From: Abiotrophia defectiva_A
Lineage (GTDB): Bacteria > Bacillota > Bacilli > Lactobacillales > Aerococcaceae
DNA: 7,620 nt
Direction: 5' to 3'
Assembly (NCBI GenBank): GCA_963546405.1
Contig: CAUUNL010000073.1
Coordinates: forward strand, 1 to 7,620
The position numbers were made by a program, and so were the translations under genes. Each line of letters opens with the position of its first letter. Positions within the stretch are counted from its first letter, which is position 1. Below are positions 1-5,839 of this stretch, piece by piece. The notes beneath the pieces were generated by a model. That model ran no database searches, was not told the DNA's origin, and saw only the letters and a program-made list of their open reading frames with translations.

Positions 1-8
1 TTAAAATG

Positions 9-605
9 TTATTGAGCGACAATGACCATAGCAGGTCTTAAGACCCGATCTTGAAGCATATAGCCTTTTTGCAAGACATTAATGACGGTATCTGCTTCCT
101 GCCCCTCGCCTGCTGGCATCATGCTAACTGCCTGATGGAAATTAGGATCGAAGGCTTCATTCAATGGGTCAATGACGCTAATGCCTTCTTTTTCAAAGGC
201 TTGCTTGAACTGGTTGTATACCATCTCGATGCCCTTATGAATTGCTTTGGCATCATCAGACTCAGCTGGACTCGCCAAGGCACGTTCTAAGTTATCAGCT
301 ACATCTAAAAGATGGCTTGCCAAGCTTTGCGAGCGATATTTTGCCGCGTCTTGGCGTTCGCGTTGATTAATGCGACGCATGTTCTGGATTTCTGCTTGTA
401 AGCGTAAGAGTTGATCGGATAAGGCTTCTTTTTCTGCCTCTAATTGACCGACTTGGTCTTCTGCTTCTTCAATAGCCTGATCTAGAGTTTCGCTTGATTC
501 TTGATCTTGAGTCTCTACTGAATCAAGACTATCTGGTGACTGATCAAGTTCTTGGTCTTGAACAGGTGTGTCTTGGTTGAGAACTTCTTTTTCTTCATTT
601 GACAC
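9..605 (-). CDS. grpE: GrpE, nucleotide exchange factor of the DnaK chaperone
   Basis: GrpE is a cytosolic homodimer that releases ADP from DnaK and so drives the Hsp70 folding cycle. The 198-residue protein has the family layout. It begins with an acidic, Gln/Asp-rich disordered tail (about 1-48), followed by a long coiled-coil helix (about 48-110) and a C-terminal beta domain. The GrpE signature is visible from FDPNFHQAV (152-160) to GYMLQDRVLRPAMVIV (181-196). The start codon is GTG at 605, chosen because a strong AAAGGAGG lies 7 nt upstream and the first residues (MSNEEKE) suit a GrpE tail. It is the second gene of the hrcA operon, 41 bp after hrcA with no promoter or terminator seen between, so it should be under HrcA/CIRCE heat-shock control. 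dnaK is expected just beyond the left edge. The family call is secure from the signature. Confidence 0.97.
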   Translation of the reverse strand: MSNEEKEVLNQDTPVQDQELDQSPDSLDSVETQDQESSETLDQAIEEAEDQVGQLEAEKEALSDQLLRLQAEIQNMRRINQRERQDAAKYRSQSLASHLLDVADNLERALASPAESDDAKAIHKGIEMVYNQFKQAFEKEGISVIDPLNEAFDPNFHQAVSMMPAGEGQEADTVINVLQKGYMLQDRVLRPAMVIVAQ

Positions 606-612
606 GTAATCG

Positions 613-620
613 CCTCCTTT
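613..620 (-). promoter_or_regulatory. Ribosome binding site of grpE
   Basis: AAAGGAGG on the minus strand lies 7 nt before the GTG at 605. It is a near-perfect match to the 16S anti-Shine-Dalgarno and decides the non-ATG start of grpE. The rest of the hrcA-grpE gap (606-646) shows no hairpin or promoter. Confidence 0.85.
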
Positions 621-646
621 AAGGGTTTCATAATTCTGGATGTGGC

Positions 647-1636
647 TTAATAATGAGCCAGCTCTTGTGTGATATGGTGCATCAAGCCTAAAACACGCTG
701 ATAAGGCATGGTGGCAGGACCAATTAGGCCAATGATGACCTGTTGCGCTTGATACTGATAGGAAGAGGTCACCAAACTGACGTCTGCTAGGCCTCCTAAT
801 CCCAATTCAACCGCTAAGCCATGCTTGGCTTCAAGTAGCTGGAACATTTCTTCAGAACCATCGATTAGATTGAAGAGTCGCTTGTAATCTGACGCTTCGA
901 CCGAATCGAATAGGTTGTTCTTGCCACTGACATAGTAACTACGCCCCTTCAAATGGCGCATTAATTTGGTGATAACTGACGAAAAGTCGACCTGGAAGCC
1001 AACTAAGCGCTGCATCAAGAGCGGCAAGGTTAATTTAAGGCGTTGTTGAGCTTCTTGTAAGGACAGCCCCACAATTTCCTGGTTGATGGCTTGGGTCAAA
1101 CGTCCCAAATCCTCTCGACTCAGAGCTCGAGGCAAATCTACTAGCTCACTCTCAACGCTACCCTTGTCAGTCAAGACGATGGCTACAATCCGGCTCTCGC
1201 TGAGTTGAATCAAGCGGAACTCGCTTAAGCGATAACGCTCCTTGGACTCCCCTAAAACGACGGCTGTATAGCCGGTCAAGGATACCAAGATATCAGCGGC
1301 CAATTGGGCATGCTGCATAGCGTCGAAATGGCGATCGCGGAAGATCGATTGAATCACTTCACTATCTTGCTTAGCCATTTGAATCTCTGCTTGATCCTCA
1401 ATCAGTCGATCTACATAGTAGCGATAACCATCGAAGGATGGAATCCGTCCACTAGAAGAATGTGCCTTCTTGAGATAGCCAATGCGCTCAAGAGCCAACA
1501 TATCGTTTCGTACGGTTGCTGGTGAGACATCCAATAGACTCTTCTGAAGCAGGGTCTTGGACCCAATAGGTTCTTCATACTGGCCATACAGCTGTACAAT
1601 CAACTGTAAAATTTGCTGTTGTCTAGCTGTTAACAT
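647..1636 (-). CDS. hrcA: HrcA, heat-inducible transcription repressor of the CIRCE regulon
   Basis: HrcA is a dimeric DNA-binding repressor that holds class I heat-shock genes off by binding CIRCE. In known Firmicutes its activity depends on GroEL. The 329-residue protein is close to the family length of about 340. It has an N-terminal winged helix (about 1-75: LTARQQQIL, then SPATVRNDMLALE, then SSGRIPSFDGYRYYVD), a central GAF-like region, and a C-terminal GLIGPATMPYQRV segment (303-315). The open frame extends 12 codons further to a TTG at 1672. That codon lies inside a CIRCE operator and within a few bases of the predicted transcription start. The ATG at 1636 has GAGGTGAG before it and gives the standard N-terminus MLTxRQ, so it is preferred. 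The usual GPxRMxY motif reads GPATMPY here, a mild divergence. It is first gene of the heat-shock operon and autoregulated by the two CIRCE sites upstream. Confidence 0.96.
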   Translation of the reverse strand: MLTARQQQILQLIVQLYGQYEEPIGSKTLLQKSLLDVSPATVRNDMLALERIGYLKKAHSSSGRIPSFDGYRYYVDRLIEDQAEIQMAKQDSEVIQSIFRDRHFDAMQHAQLAADILVSLTGYTAVVLGESKERYRLSEFRLIQLSESRIVAIVLTDKGSVESELVDLPRALSREDLGRLTQAINQEIVGLSLQEAQQRLKLTLPLLMQRLVGFQVDFSSVITKLMRHLKGRSYYVSGKNNLFDSVEASDYKRLFNLIDGSEEMFQLLEAKHGLAVELGLGGLADVSLVTSSYQYQAQQVIIGLIGPATMPYQRVLGLMHHITQELAHY

Positions 1637-1640
1637 TGTT

Positions 1641-1648
1641 CTCACCTC
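1641..1648 (-). promoter_or_regulatory. Ribosome binding site of hrcA
   Basis: GAGGTGAG on the minus strand is complementary to the 16S 3' end and ends 4 nt before the ATG at 1636. It supports that ATG over the upstream TTG at 1672. Confidence 0.75.
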
Positions 1649-1652
1649 TTTT

Positions 1653-1679
1653 TTAGCACTCATTAACCTCAAGTGCTAA
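1653..1679 (-). promoter_or_regulatory. CIRCE operator, proximal copy (HrcA binding site)
   Basis: The inverted repeat reads TTAGCACTT-N9-GAGTGCTAA on the minus strand. It matches the CIRCE consensus TTAGCACTC-N9-GAGTGCTAA except for one base in the arm nearer the promoter. It overlaps the predicted transcription start (about 1677) and continues into the 5' untranslated region, where bound HrcA would block initiation. Once transcribed, most of it could fold as a hairpin near the 5' end of the mRNA. It lies 5 to 31 bp upstream of the hrcA ribosome binding site. Confidence 0.95.
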
Positions 1680-1683
1680 TGCT

Positions 1684-1712
1684 AGTATACACCCTATTCT
1701 AGCCCTTGTCAA
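1684..1712 (-). promoter_or_regulatory. Sigma-A promoter of the hrcA-grpE heat-shock operon
   Basis: A perfect -35 box TTGACA (1712-1707) is followed after exactly 17 bp by a -10 box TATACT (1689-1684), one base from consensus. The predicted start of transcription is near 1677, giving a leader of about 40 nt. The sequence just upstream of the -35 is A/T-rich. The promoter sits between two CIRCE operators, fitting a strong vegetative promoter held down by HrcA. No alternative heat-shock sigma sequence is needed. Confidence 0.93.
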
Positions 1713-1730
1713 CCCTTTTGAGCATAAATT

Positions 1731-1757
1731 TTAGCACTCTTTTTATCAGAGTGCTAA
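1731..1757 (-). promoter_or_regulatory. CIRCE operator, distal copy (HrcA binding site)
   Basis: A perfect CIRCE palindrome, TTAGCACTC-N9-GAGTGCTAA, has all 18 arm bases matching consensus. It lies 18 bp upstream of the hrcA -35 box, on the opposite side of the promoter from the proximal copy. The two operator centres are 78 bp apart. It begins 8 bp past the end of the terminator of the preceding operon. Confidence 0.96.
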
Positions 1758-1765
1758 TTTTAGCC

Positions 1766-1800
1766 AAAATAAAAACTCGCACTGGTCAAAAGCGCGAGTT
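1766..1800 (-). terminator. Intrinsic terminator of the truB-ribF-hemW-yitT operon
   Basis: On the minus strand AACTCGCGC (1800-1792) pairs with GTGCGAGTT (1782-1774), giving a 9-bp stem with one G-U pair around a 9-nt loop. A T-rich run, TTTATTTT, follows. The stem starts 10 nt after the yitT stop codon. It separates the housekeeping operon from the HrcA-controlled promoter, so read-through into hrcA should be limited. Confidence 0.9.
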
Positions 1801-1810
1801 AATAGGCTTT

Positions 1811-2680
1811 TTAGCGATGTGGAATCTGTTGGCCGGTCTCTGCATCAAGGTAGAAGGAGAAGCCTTCCCCATGAACTTGTTGGACATTAGAGATAATCAT
1901 AAAGGCTGAAGGATCAATTTCAAGCACTGTCCGTTGCAGAGGTAGAATCTGATTACGGCTAACCACAATGAAGAGGACATCTTTCTCATTGCGGGTGTAG
2001 TAACCTTCCCCTTTGAGGATGGTAATCCCACGTTGAATGCGTTGGGAAATAGCCTGTGCAACTTTATCCGATTCCTTAGAGATAATGGTAATGGATTTTT
2101 TAGGATTGAAACCTTCTAAGATAAAGTTCATGATGCGGGTAAAGACAACCAACATAGCGAGGGTTAAAACTGTCTTCTCTAAACCAATAACGAAGGAGGT
2201 TGACAAGACAACCGCTGTATCAATCATGAGGAAACCAGCAGAGGTATTAATCCCGAAGTATTTGTTAAGAATCATCACGATAATGTCTGCGCCGGCTGTT
2301 GTACCCCCACCTAGGAAGACCAAACCAAGCCCTACCCCAATCATGGCCCCACCCATAAGGGGGATAATCATGGAGTTATCAGGAATAAAGCCTGTAGAAG
2401 GCAGAATCTTCTGGAAGATAGAAATACACATAACTGAAACAATGGTTAGATAGAGGGTTTCCCGTTCCAAATAGCGCCAGCCAATAATCAAGAGGACCAC
2501 GTTGATGATCCAGTAAGTGATGGCGTTATCCCAACCTAATGTATATTTGAGTAGCAAGGTGACCCCAGTCACGCCGCCCTCCCCCATATGGTTAGGTAAG
2601 AGTAACAAATTAATAGCATAGGAGAAGATTAAGCTCCCTACTACTACTAGCAATAAATTCTTCAAAAATTTACGATTCAT
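1811..2680 (-). CDS. YitT family membrane protein with C-terminal DUF2179 domain
   Basis: This is an integral membrane protein of the YitT family, whose substrate and role are not established. The 289 residues begin with a short basic N-terminus (MNRKFLKN). About five or six hydrophobic segments follow, roughly 8-28, 53-70, 74-93, 104-125, 147-167 and 170-188. A glycine-rich GGGTTAGADI (124-133) corresponds to the family's conserved Gly/Thr motif. A soluble C-terminal DUF2179 domain (about 218-275) contains GEGYYTRNEKDVLFIVVSR and EIDPSAFMII. The frame could begin one codon earlier at a TTG. The ATG at 2680 is preferred because AAGGAGG lies 8 nt upstream. It follows hemW by 3 bp and is last in the operon, before a strong terminator. 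Its placement with truB, ribF and hemW may reflect co-transcription only. Family assignment is firm and function unknown. Confidence 0.93.
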   Translation of the reverse strand: MNRKFLKNLLLVVVGSLIFSYAINLLLLPNHMGEGGVTGVTLLLKYTLGWDNAITYWIINVVLLIIGWRYLERETLYLTIVSVMCISIFQKILPSTGFIPDNSMIIPLMGGAMIGVGLGLVFLGGGTTAGADIIVMILNKYFGINTSAGFLMIDTAVVLSTSFVIGLEKTVLTLAMLVVFTRIMNFILEGFNPKKSITIISKESDKVAQAISQRIQRGITILKGEGYYTRNEKDVLFIVVSRNQILPLQRTVLEIDPSAFMIISNVQQVHGEGFSFYLDAETGQQIPHR

Positions 2681-2683
2681 CAA

Positions 2684-3856
2684 TTAATCCTCCTTATTCA
2701 TTATTTGGGGTCTTTCCTTGAGCCAACCAATCAAGTCCCGGAAGACTAGATCAGCTAAGAAAAGGCCTCTTGTGGTTAAATAAATACGATTACTTTCTTC
2801 TATTAAAAGTCCGCGCTCAGCTTGCTGTCTGAAGAAATCAGCAAACAAAACTTCTGCGCGATGGCCAAAGCGGTCATAAAAGTCTGTCAGGCAGACGCCT
2901 TGCGTGGTCCTTAAGGCTAAGAAGAGAAATTCTTCCATCTGATCAACTAAGTCCAAGGGACTAGCATCAATAATGGGCTTATTACCGGCCCTCAATTGTT
3001 TGAGATAATGGTGAACGGGCCCGTGATTGTAGTAGCGGGTGCCATCTAGGAAACCATGGGCCCCTGCCCCAAAACCATAATAAGGCGTATAACGCCAGTA
3101 ACCTAAATTGTGTTGCGATTCAAAGCCCGGTTTGGCGAAGTTGGAGACTTCGTACTGGTTGATGCCGGCATCCTTGAGCCGATCAATAGCCAATTGAAAC
3201 ATATCTGCATCTACATCCTCGCTAGGCAGGGGCAATTTGCCCTGGCGCATGAGCTGCTGAAAGACCGTCTGATTCTCAATAATCAGAGAATAAAGGGAAT
3301 AATGCGGTAAATCCAAGGATAAGGCCTTGGTTAAGCTCTTATCGAAGTCCGCTAAAGTCTGCTCTGGTAAACGAAAAATCAAATCAATACTGAGATTATC
3401 AAAGCCTACCTGACGAAACCAATCGATTGACTGGTAGATTTGTTTTTCCCGATGATTACGCCCGATTTTACGAAGTAGTCGGTCATTGAAGGTCTGGACT
3501 CCCATACTAATGCGGTTAACCCCTTGGTCCTTGAGCAGACGGCATTTTTCTAAGCTAAGTTCACCTGGGTTAATCTCGAAAGAAAATTCGGTCTTGTCCG
3601 TTAGGGGCAAGCGCCGGTGAATAGAAGCTAGCAAGTAATCCAACTCAGATAGAGACAGGCAGCTTGGGGTTCCGCCTCCTATATAGAGGGTATCCAGGGG
3701 CTGTTTTTGATCTAAATCATAGGCAGCCATTTCCTGATCCAAGGCGGCCAGATAATCCCCCACTGGTTGACCATCATAGAAGAACTTATTAAAGGCACAA
3801 TAATGGCAAATTTTCTTGCAGAAAGGAATATGGATATAGGCGGCCTTGGCTTGCAT
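2684..3856 (-). CDS. hemW: HemW, radical SAM family haem chaperone (HemN-like)
   Basis: HemW proteins bind haem and are thought to insert it into haem enzymes. They resemble coproporphyrinogen dehydrogenase HemN but are generally not that enzyme. The 390-residue protein has the radical SAM cluster motif CKKICHYC (C13, C17, C20). The next residues are AF, so HemN's fourth cysteine is absent. It also has the SAM-binding GGGTPS (60-65), a TIM-barrel core, HNLGYW (249-254) matching the HNxxYW haem-ligand motif, and the HemW C-terminal region from MEEFLFLALR (307-316). The open frame runs 60 codons further upstream, but that stretch lies within ribF. The ATG at 3856 has GAAGGAGGG 5 nt upstream and gives the family start YIHIPFC. 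The gap to ribF is 1 bp, implying coupled translation. The usual G in DLIYGLPxQT reads R here (DLIFRLPEQT). Many databases label such genes hemN, which would mislead here. Confidence 0.95.
   Translation of the reverse strand: MQAKAAYIHIPFCKKICHYCAFNKFFYDGQPVGDYLAALDQEMAAYDLDQKQPLDTLYIGGGTPSCLSLSELDYLLASIHRRLPLTDKTEFSFEINPGELSLEKCRLLKDQGVNRISMGVQTFNDRLLRKIGRNHREKQIYQSIDWFRQVGFDNLSIDLIFRLPEQTLADFDKSLTKALSLDLPHYSLYSLIIENQTVFQQLMRQGKLPLPSEDVDADMFQLAIDRLKDAGINQYEVSNFAKPGFESQHNLGYWRYTPYYGFGAGAHGFLDGTRYYNHGPVHHYLKQLRAGNKPIIDASPLDLVDQMEEFLFLALRTTQGVCLTDFYDRFGHRAEVLFADFFRQQAERGLLIEESNRIYLTTRGLFLADLVFRDLIGWLKERPQIMNKED
2689..2695 (-). promoter_or_regulatory. Ribosome binding site of the yitT-family gene
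   Basis: AAGGAGG on the minus strand lies inside the last codons of hemW, 8 nt before the ATG at 2680. The overlap suggests translation of the membrane-protein gene is coupled to hemW. The spacing favours ATG over the adjacent TTG at 2683. Confidence 0.8.
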
Positions 3857-3857
3857 G

Positions 3858-4805
3858 CTAACCCTCCTTCTTGATTTCTTGGAAGTAAGCTTGAGAAGCC
3901 GCTTGGTCAGCCTGCAGTTGTTGAATGAGGCCTTGCACTGATTCAAATTTAACTTCGCCACGGAGGTAGTGATGCCAACGCACCTTGACAGTTTCACCAT
4001 AAATGAGCTGGTTGAAGTTAAAAATATGCACCTCACAGGTCAAACCTGTATCCGTCTCAAAAGTCACATTATAGCCAATCGACGCCATACCTTGATGCCA
4101 AATGCCATTGACTTGAATTTCGACCACATAGATACCCGGCCCTGGTTGGACTTGGCCAGCTTGGGGGCGAATATTCGCCGTTGGGAAGCCAATGGTTCGC
4201 CCTCTCTTCTCACCATGAACGACTACACCGCTGGTCTCGTAGACATAGCCTAGAGCCAAATTGGCCTCATCAATTTTCCCTTCTAGTAAGAGTTCACGGA
4301 TGGGCGTCGAGCCAATTTTCTCTTGATTAAGTACAAGTTCAGGTACTTCAATGATTTGGAAGCGACCAGCCGCATGTTGTGGCAAGGTAGACATGTTGGC
4401 TTCTTCTTTTGGACCATAAGTATAGTCAAAGCCCGCTACCACCACCTGAGCCTTCAGACCGATAATGTAGTTCTCAACAAAAGCTTGAGGAGATTGGGAG
4501 CCAAAGGGATAGGTAAAATCTACTAAGAAAACTATGTCCACCTGATTAGCTTCAAGTAAGTCCATCTTACGGTCTAAGTCTGACAGGTAATCCATCTCGG
4601 CTGCCGTCAGGCGACTATAGACAATTTTAGGATGTTGATTAAAGGTCATAACCGCCAAAGGCAGGCCTAAACGGTCTGCTTGGCGGCGTCCGGCTTGAAT
4701 GACTGCCTGATGCCCCCGATGCACGCCATCGAAGAAGCCTAAGACTAGGACGATAGGCCCCTTAAGCTGTGGAATATTTGGATGGTGTATACGAATAATT
4801 TCCAT
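3858..4805 (-). CDS. ribF: RibF, bifunctional riboflavin kinase / FMN adenylyltransferase
   Basis: This cytosolic enzyme phosphorylates riboflavin to FMN and adenylates FMN to FAD. The 315 residues carry both domains in the usual order. The N-terminal nucleotidyltransferase (about 1-185) has GFFDGVHRGHQ (23-33), with the nucleotide-binding HxGH-type site, and GSTPIREL (165-172). The C-terminal riboflavin kinase (about 186-315) has GFPTANI (206-212), with the PTAN motif, GIYVVEI, and the catalytic-type Glu in CEVHIFNFN (257-265). The ATG at 4805 lies 5 bp after the truB stop. The nearest purine-rich site, AGGAG, is about 14 nt upstream, which is distant, so initiation probably depends on ribosomes terminating on truB. 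The N-terminus MEIIRIHHP matches Firmicute RibF proteins. No FMN riboswitch is expected or seen, since the gene is inside an operon. Confidence 0.97.
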   Translation of the reverse strand: MEIIRIHHPNIPQLKGPIVLVLGFFDGVHRGHQAVIQAGRRQADRLGLPLAVMTFNQHPKIVYSRLTAAEMDYLSDLDRKMDLLEANQVDIVFLVDFTYPFGSQSPQAFVENYIIGLKAQVVVAGFDYTYGPKEEANMSTLPQHAAGRFQIIEVPELVLNQEKIGSTPIRELLLEGKIDEANLALGYVYETSGVVVHGEKRGRTIGFPTANIRPQAGQVQPGPGIYVVEIQVNGIWHQGMASIGYNVTFETDTGLTCEVHIFNFNQLIYGETVKVRWHHYLRGEVKFESVQGLIQQLQADQAASQAYFQEIKKEG

Positions 4806-4810
4806 GTTGT

Positions 4811-5740
4811 CTATCGTGACTCCTCTTCATAGGTAAACATCTTCAAGGGCTTGACCATACCAGGTTTGCTTGGATGTGGACCGTAAATAGCTCGTACTTT
4901 GCCTTGGTAATAGCAAGCGGTAGTCTGCTGAATAGTTTGGCTGAAGGCCGTGCTTGGCACAACCTGACCATTCTTGACCATGGGCCACTCTGAATCTTGC
5001 AAGTGGTAGTGTGGGCAGAAGTTGATTGCCTGATCTAACGGGACTAGGATATGGCTAAGGCGCCCTTCTTCTACCGCTTGGGCTACTTCTTCTAGACTAT
5101 GGGCTTGTGACAGGCTATAGCCCCCTGTTAGGTAGCGGACCAAATGGGACATATGGCTTGGGTAGCCTAACTTAGCCCCTAAATCAACTGCTAGCGTTCT
5201 GACATAGGTCCCCTTACCGCATTGAACATCAAAAGACCAACGTTGTAGACCTTCTTGTGGGTCGAATTCACTGGCCCCCAGTCGTTCAAAGCAATCAATC
5301 CGAGCTATTCGGCGCGGGCGCTCTACTTGCTGACCCGCACGGGCATATTCATAGAGGCGCTTGCCGGCTACTTTAACGGCTGAATAGTAAGGCGGAATCT
5401 GAACAATTTCTCCCAGAAAAGTCGCCATAGCGGCGTCAATTTCGGCCTCAGCCACTGGCCCTTCAAGTCGCTTACGCTCGACAGGCGCCCCGTCGGCATC
5501 CTCCGTCTCGGTAGAAAATCCTAAGGTAATTTCACCCCGGTAGCCCTTTTGACCGTCCATGAGATCCTCCACTAGCTTAGTCGCCTGGCCTATACAACAG
5601 ACTAAGACGCCTGCTACGTTAGGATCCAAGGTACCAGTGTGGCCAATGCGTTTGGTTCTGAGAATTTTGCGTAATTTAAAGACAACATCGTGACTGGTCA
5701 TGCCAACTGGTTTATTAATTACCAAGATTCCGTGATACAT
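4811..5740 (-). CDS. truB: TruB, tRNA pseudouridine-55 synthase
   Basis: TruB converts uridine 55 in the T-loop of tRNAs to pseudouridine. The 309-residue protein matches the typical Firmicute length. It opens with GILVINKPVGMTSHDVV, then GHTGTLDPNVAGVL (33-46) carrying the catalytic aspartate D39. KGYRGEI (65-71) holds the active-site Tyr. YYSAVKVAGKRLYEYAR (118-134) and CGKGTYVRTLAVDLG (174-188), with Tyr179 and Arg181, complete the catalytic domain. A short C-terminal PUA-like tail follows. The frame extends 9 codons to an ATG at 5767, but that lies only a base or two past the predicted transcription start. The ATG at 5740, with AAAGGAG upstream, gives the family N-terminus and is preferred. 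It is the first gene of the truB-ribF-hemW-yitT unit. Confidence 0.97.
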   Translation of the reverse strand: MYHGILVINKPVGMTSHDVVFKLRKILRTKRIGHTGTLDPNVAGVLVCCIGQATKLVEDLMDGQKGYRGEITLGFSTETEDADGAPVERKRLEGPVAEAEIDAAMATFLGEIVQIPPYYSAVKVAGKRLYEYARAGQQVERPRRIARIDCFERLGASEFDPQEGLQRWSFDVQCGKGTYVRTLAVDLGAKLGYPSHMSHLVRYLTGGYSLSQAHSLEEVAQAVEEGRLSHILVPLDQAINFCPHYHLQDSEWPMVKNGQVVPSTAFSQTIQQTTACYYQGKVRAIYGPHPSKPGMVKPLKMFTYEEESR

Positions 5741-5751
5741 AGTGTGCGACG

Positions 5752-5758
5752 CTCCTTT
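5752..5758 (-). promoter_or_regulatory. Ribosome binding site of truB
   Basis: AAAGGAG on the minus strand lies 11 nt before the ATG at 5740. The spacing is slightly long. It falls within the open-frame extension starting at 5767, and together with the promoter just upstream it argues for the internal ATG. Confidence 0.7.
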
Positions 5759-5775
5759 AAATTTCATAACGATTT

Positions 5776-5784
5776 ATTATATCA
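5776..5784 (-). promoter_or_regulatory. Extended -10 promoter upstream of truB
   Basis: TGATATAAT on the minus strand is a perfect extended -10 element (TGn plus TATAAT). At 16-18 bp upstream there is only a poor -35 (TTAGTC or TAGTCT). Extended -10 promoters tolerate this. Transcription would begin near 5769, leaving a leader of about 29 nt before the ATG at 5740 that includes the ribosome binding site. It is the only promoter-like sequence in the 99-bp ppc-truB gap and probably drives the four-gene unit. Confidence 0.7.
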
Positions 5785-5839
5785 GATTTAGGTCCAAAAG
5801 ACTAACAAAGCCGCTTAGACAGTGCTTTTTGAAGAGCTA

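Noticed and set aside
1637..1672. 12-codon upstream extension of hrcA beginning at a TTG.
   Set aside because: The TTG lies in the CIRCE operator at the predicted transcript 5' end. The downstream ATG has the ribosome binding site and the family N-terminus.
1713..1729. CtsR-like heptads near the hrcA promoter (GCTCAAA next to GTTGACA), and a lone GGTCAAA at 1784-1790.
   Set aside because: The second heptad matches CtsR consensus at only about 4 of 7 bases, and the lone GGTCAAA sits in the terminator stem-loop without a partner repeat. There is no credible tandem CtsR site.
2037..2453. 138-codon open frame on the plus strand opposite the yitT-family gene.
   Set aside because: It is antisense to a well-supported gene, has a composition typical of shadow frames and resembles no known family. 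The other plus-strand frames are rejected on the same grounds.
3857..4036. 60-codon upstream extension of the hemW reading frame overlapping ribF.
   Set aside because: It lies entirely within the 3' end of ribF, has no family similarity, and the ATG at 3856 has an excellent ribosome binding site and the canonical N-terminus.
5796..5820. Possible terminator of ppc: GTCTAA pairing with TTAGTC followed by TTTT on the minus strand.
   Set aside because: Only a 6-bp stem with one T-T mismatch, A/T-rich, with a short T run. An alternative AAAGC/GCTTT stem has a 12-nt loop. Neither is stable enough to call.
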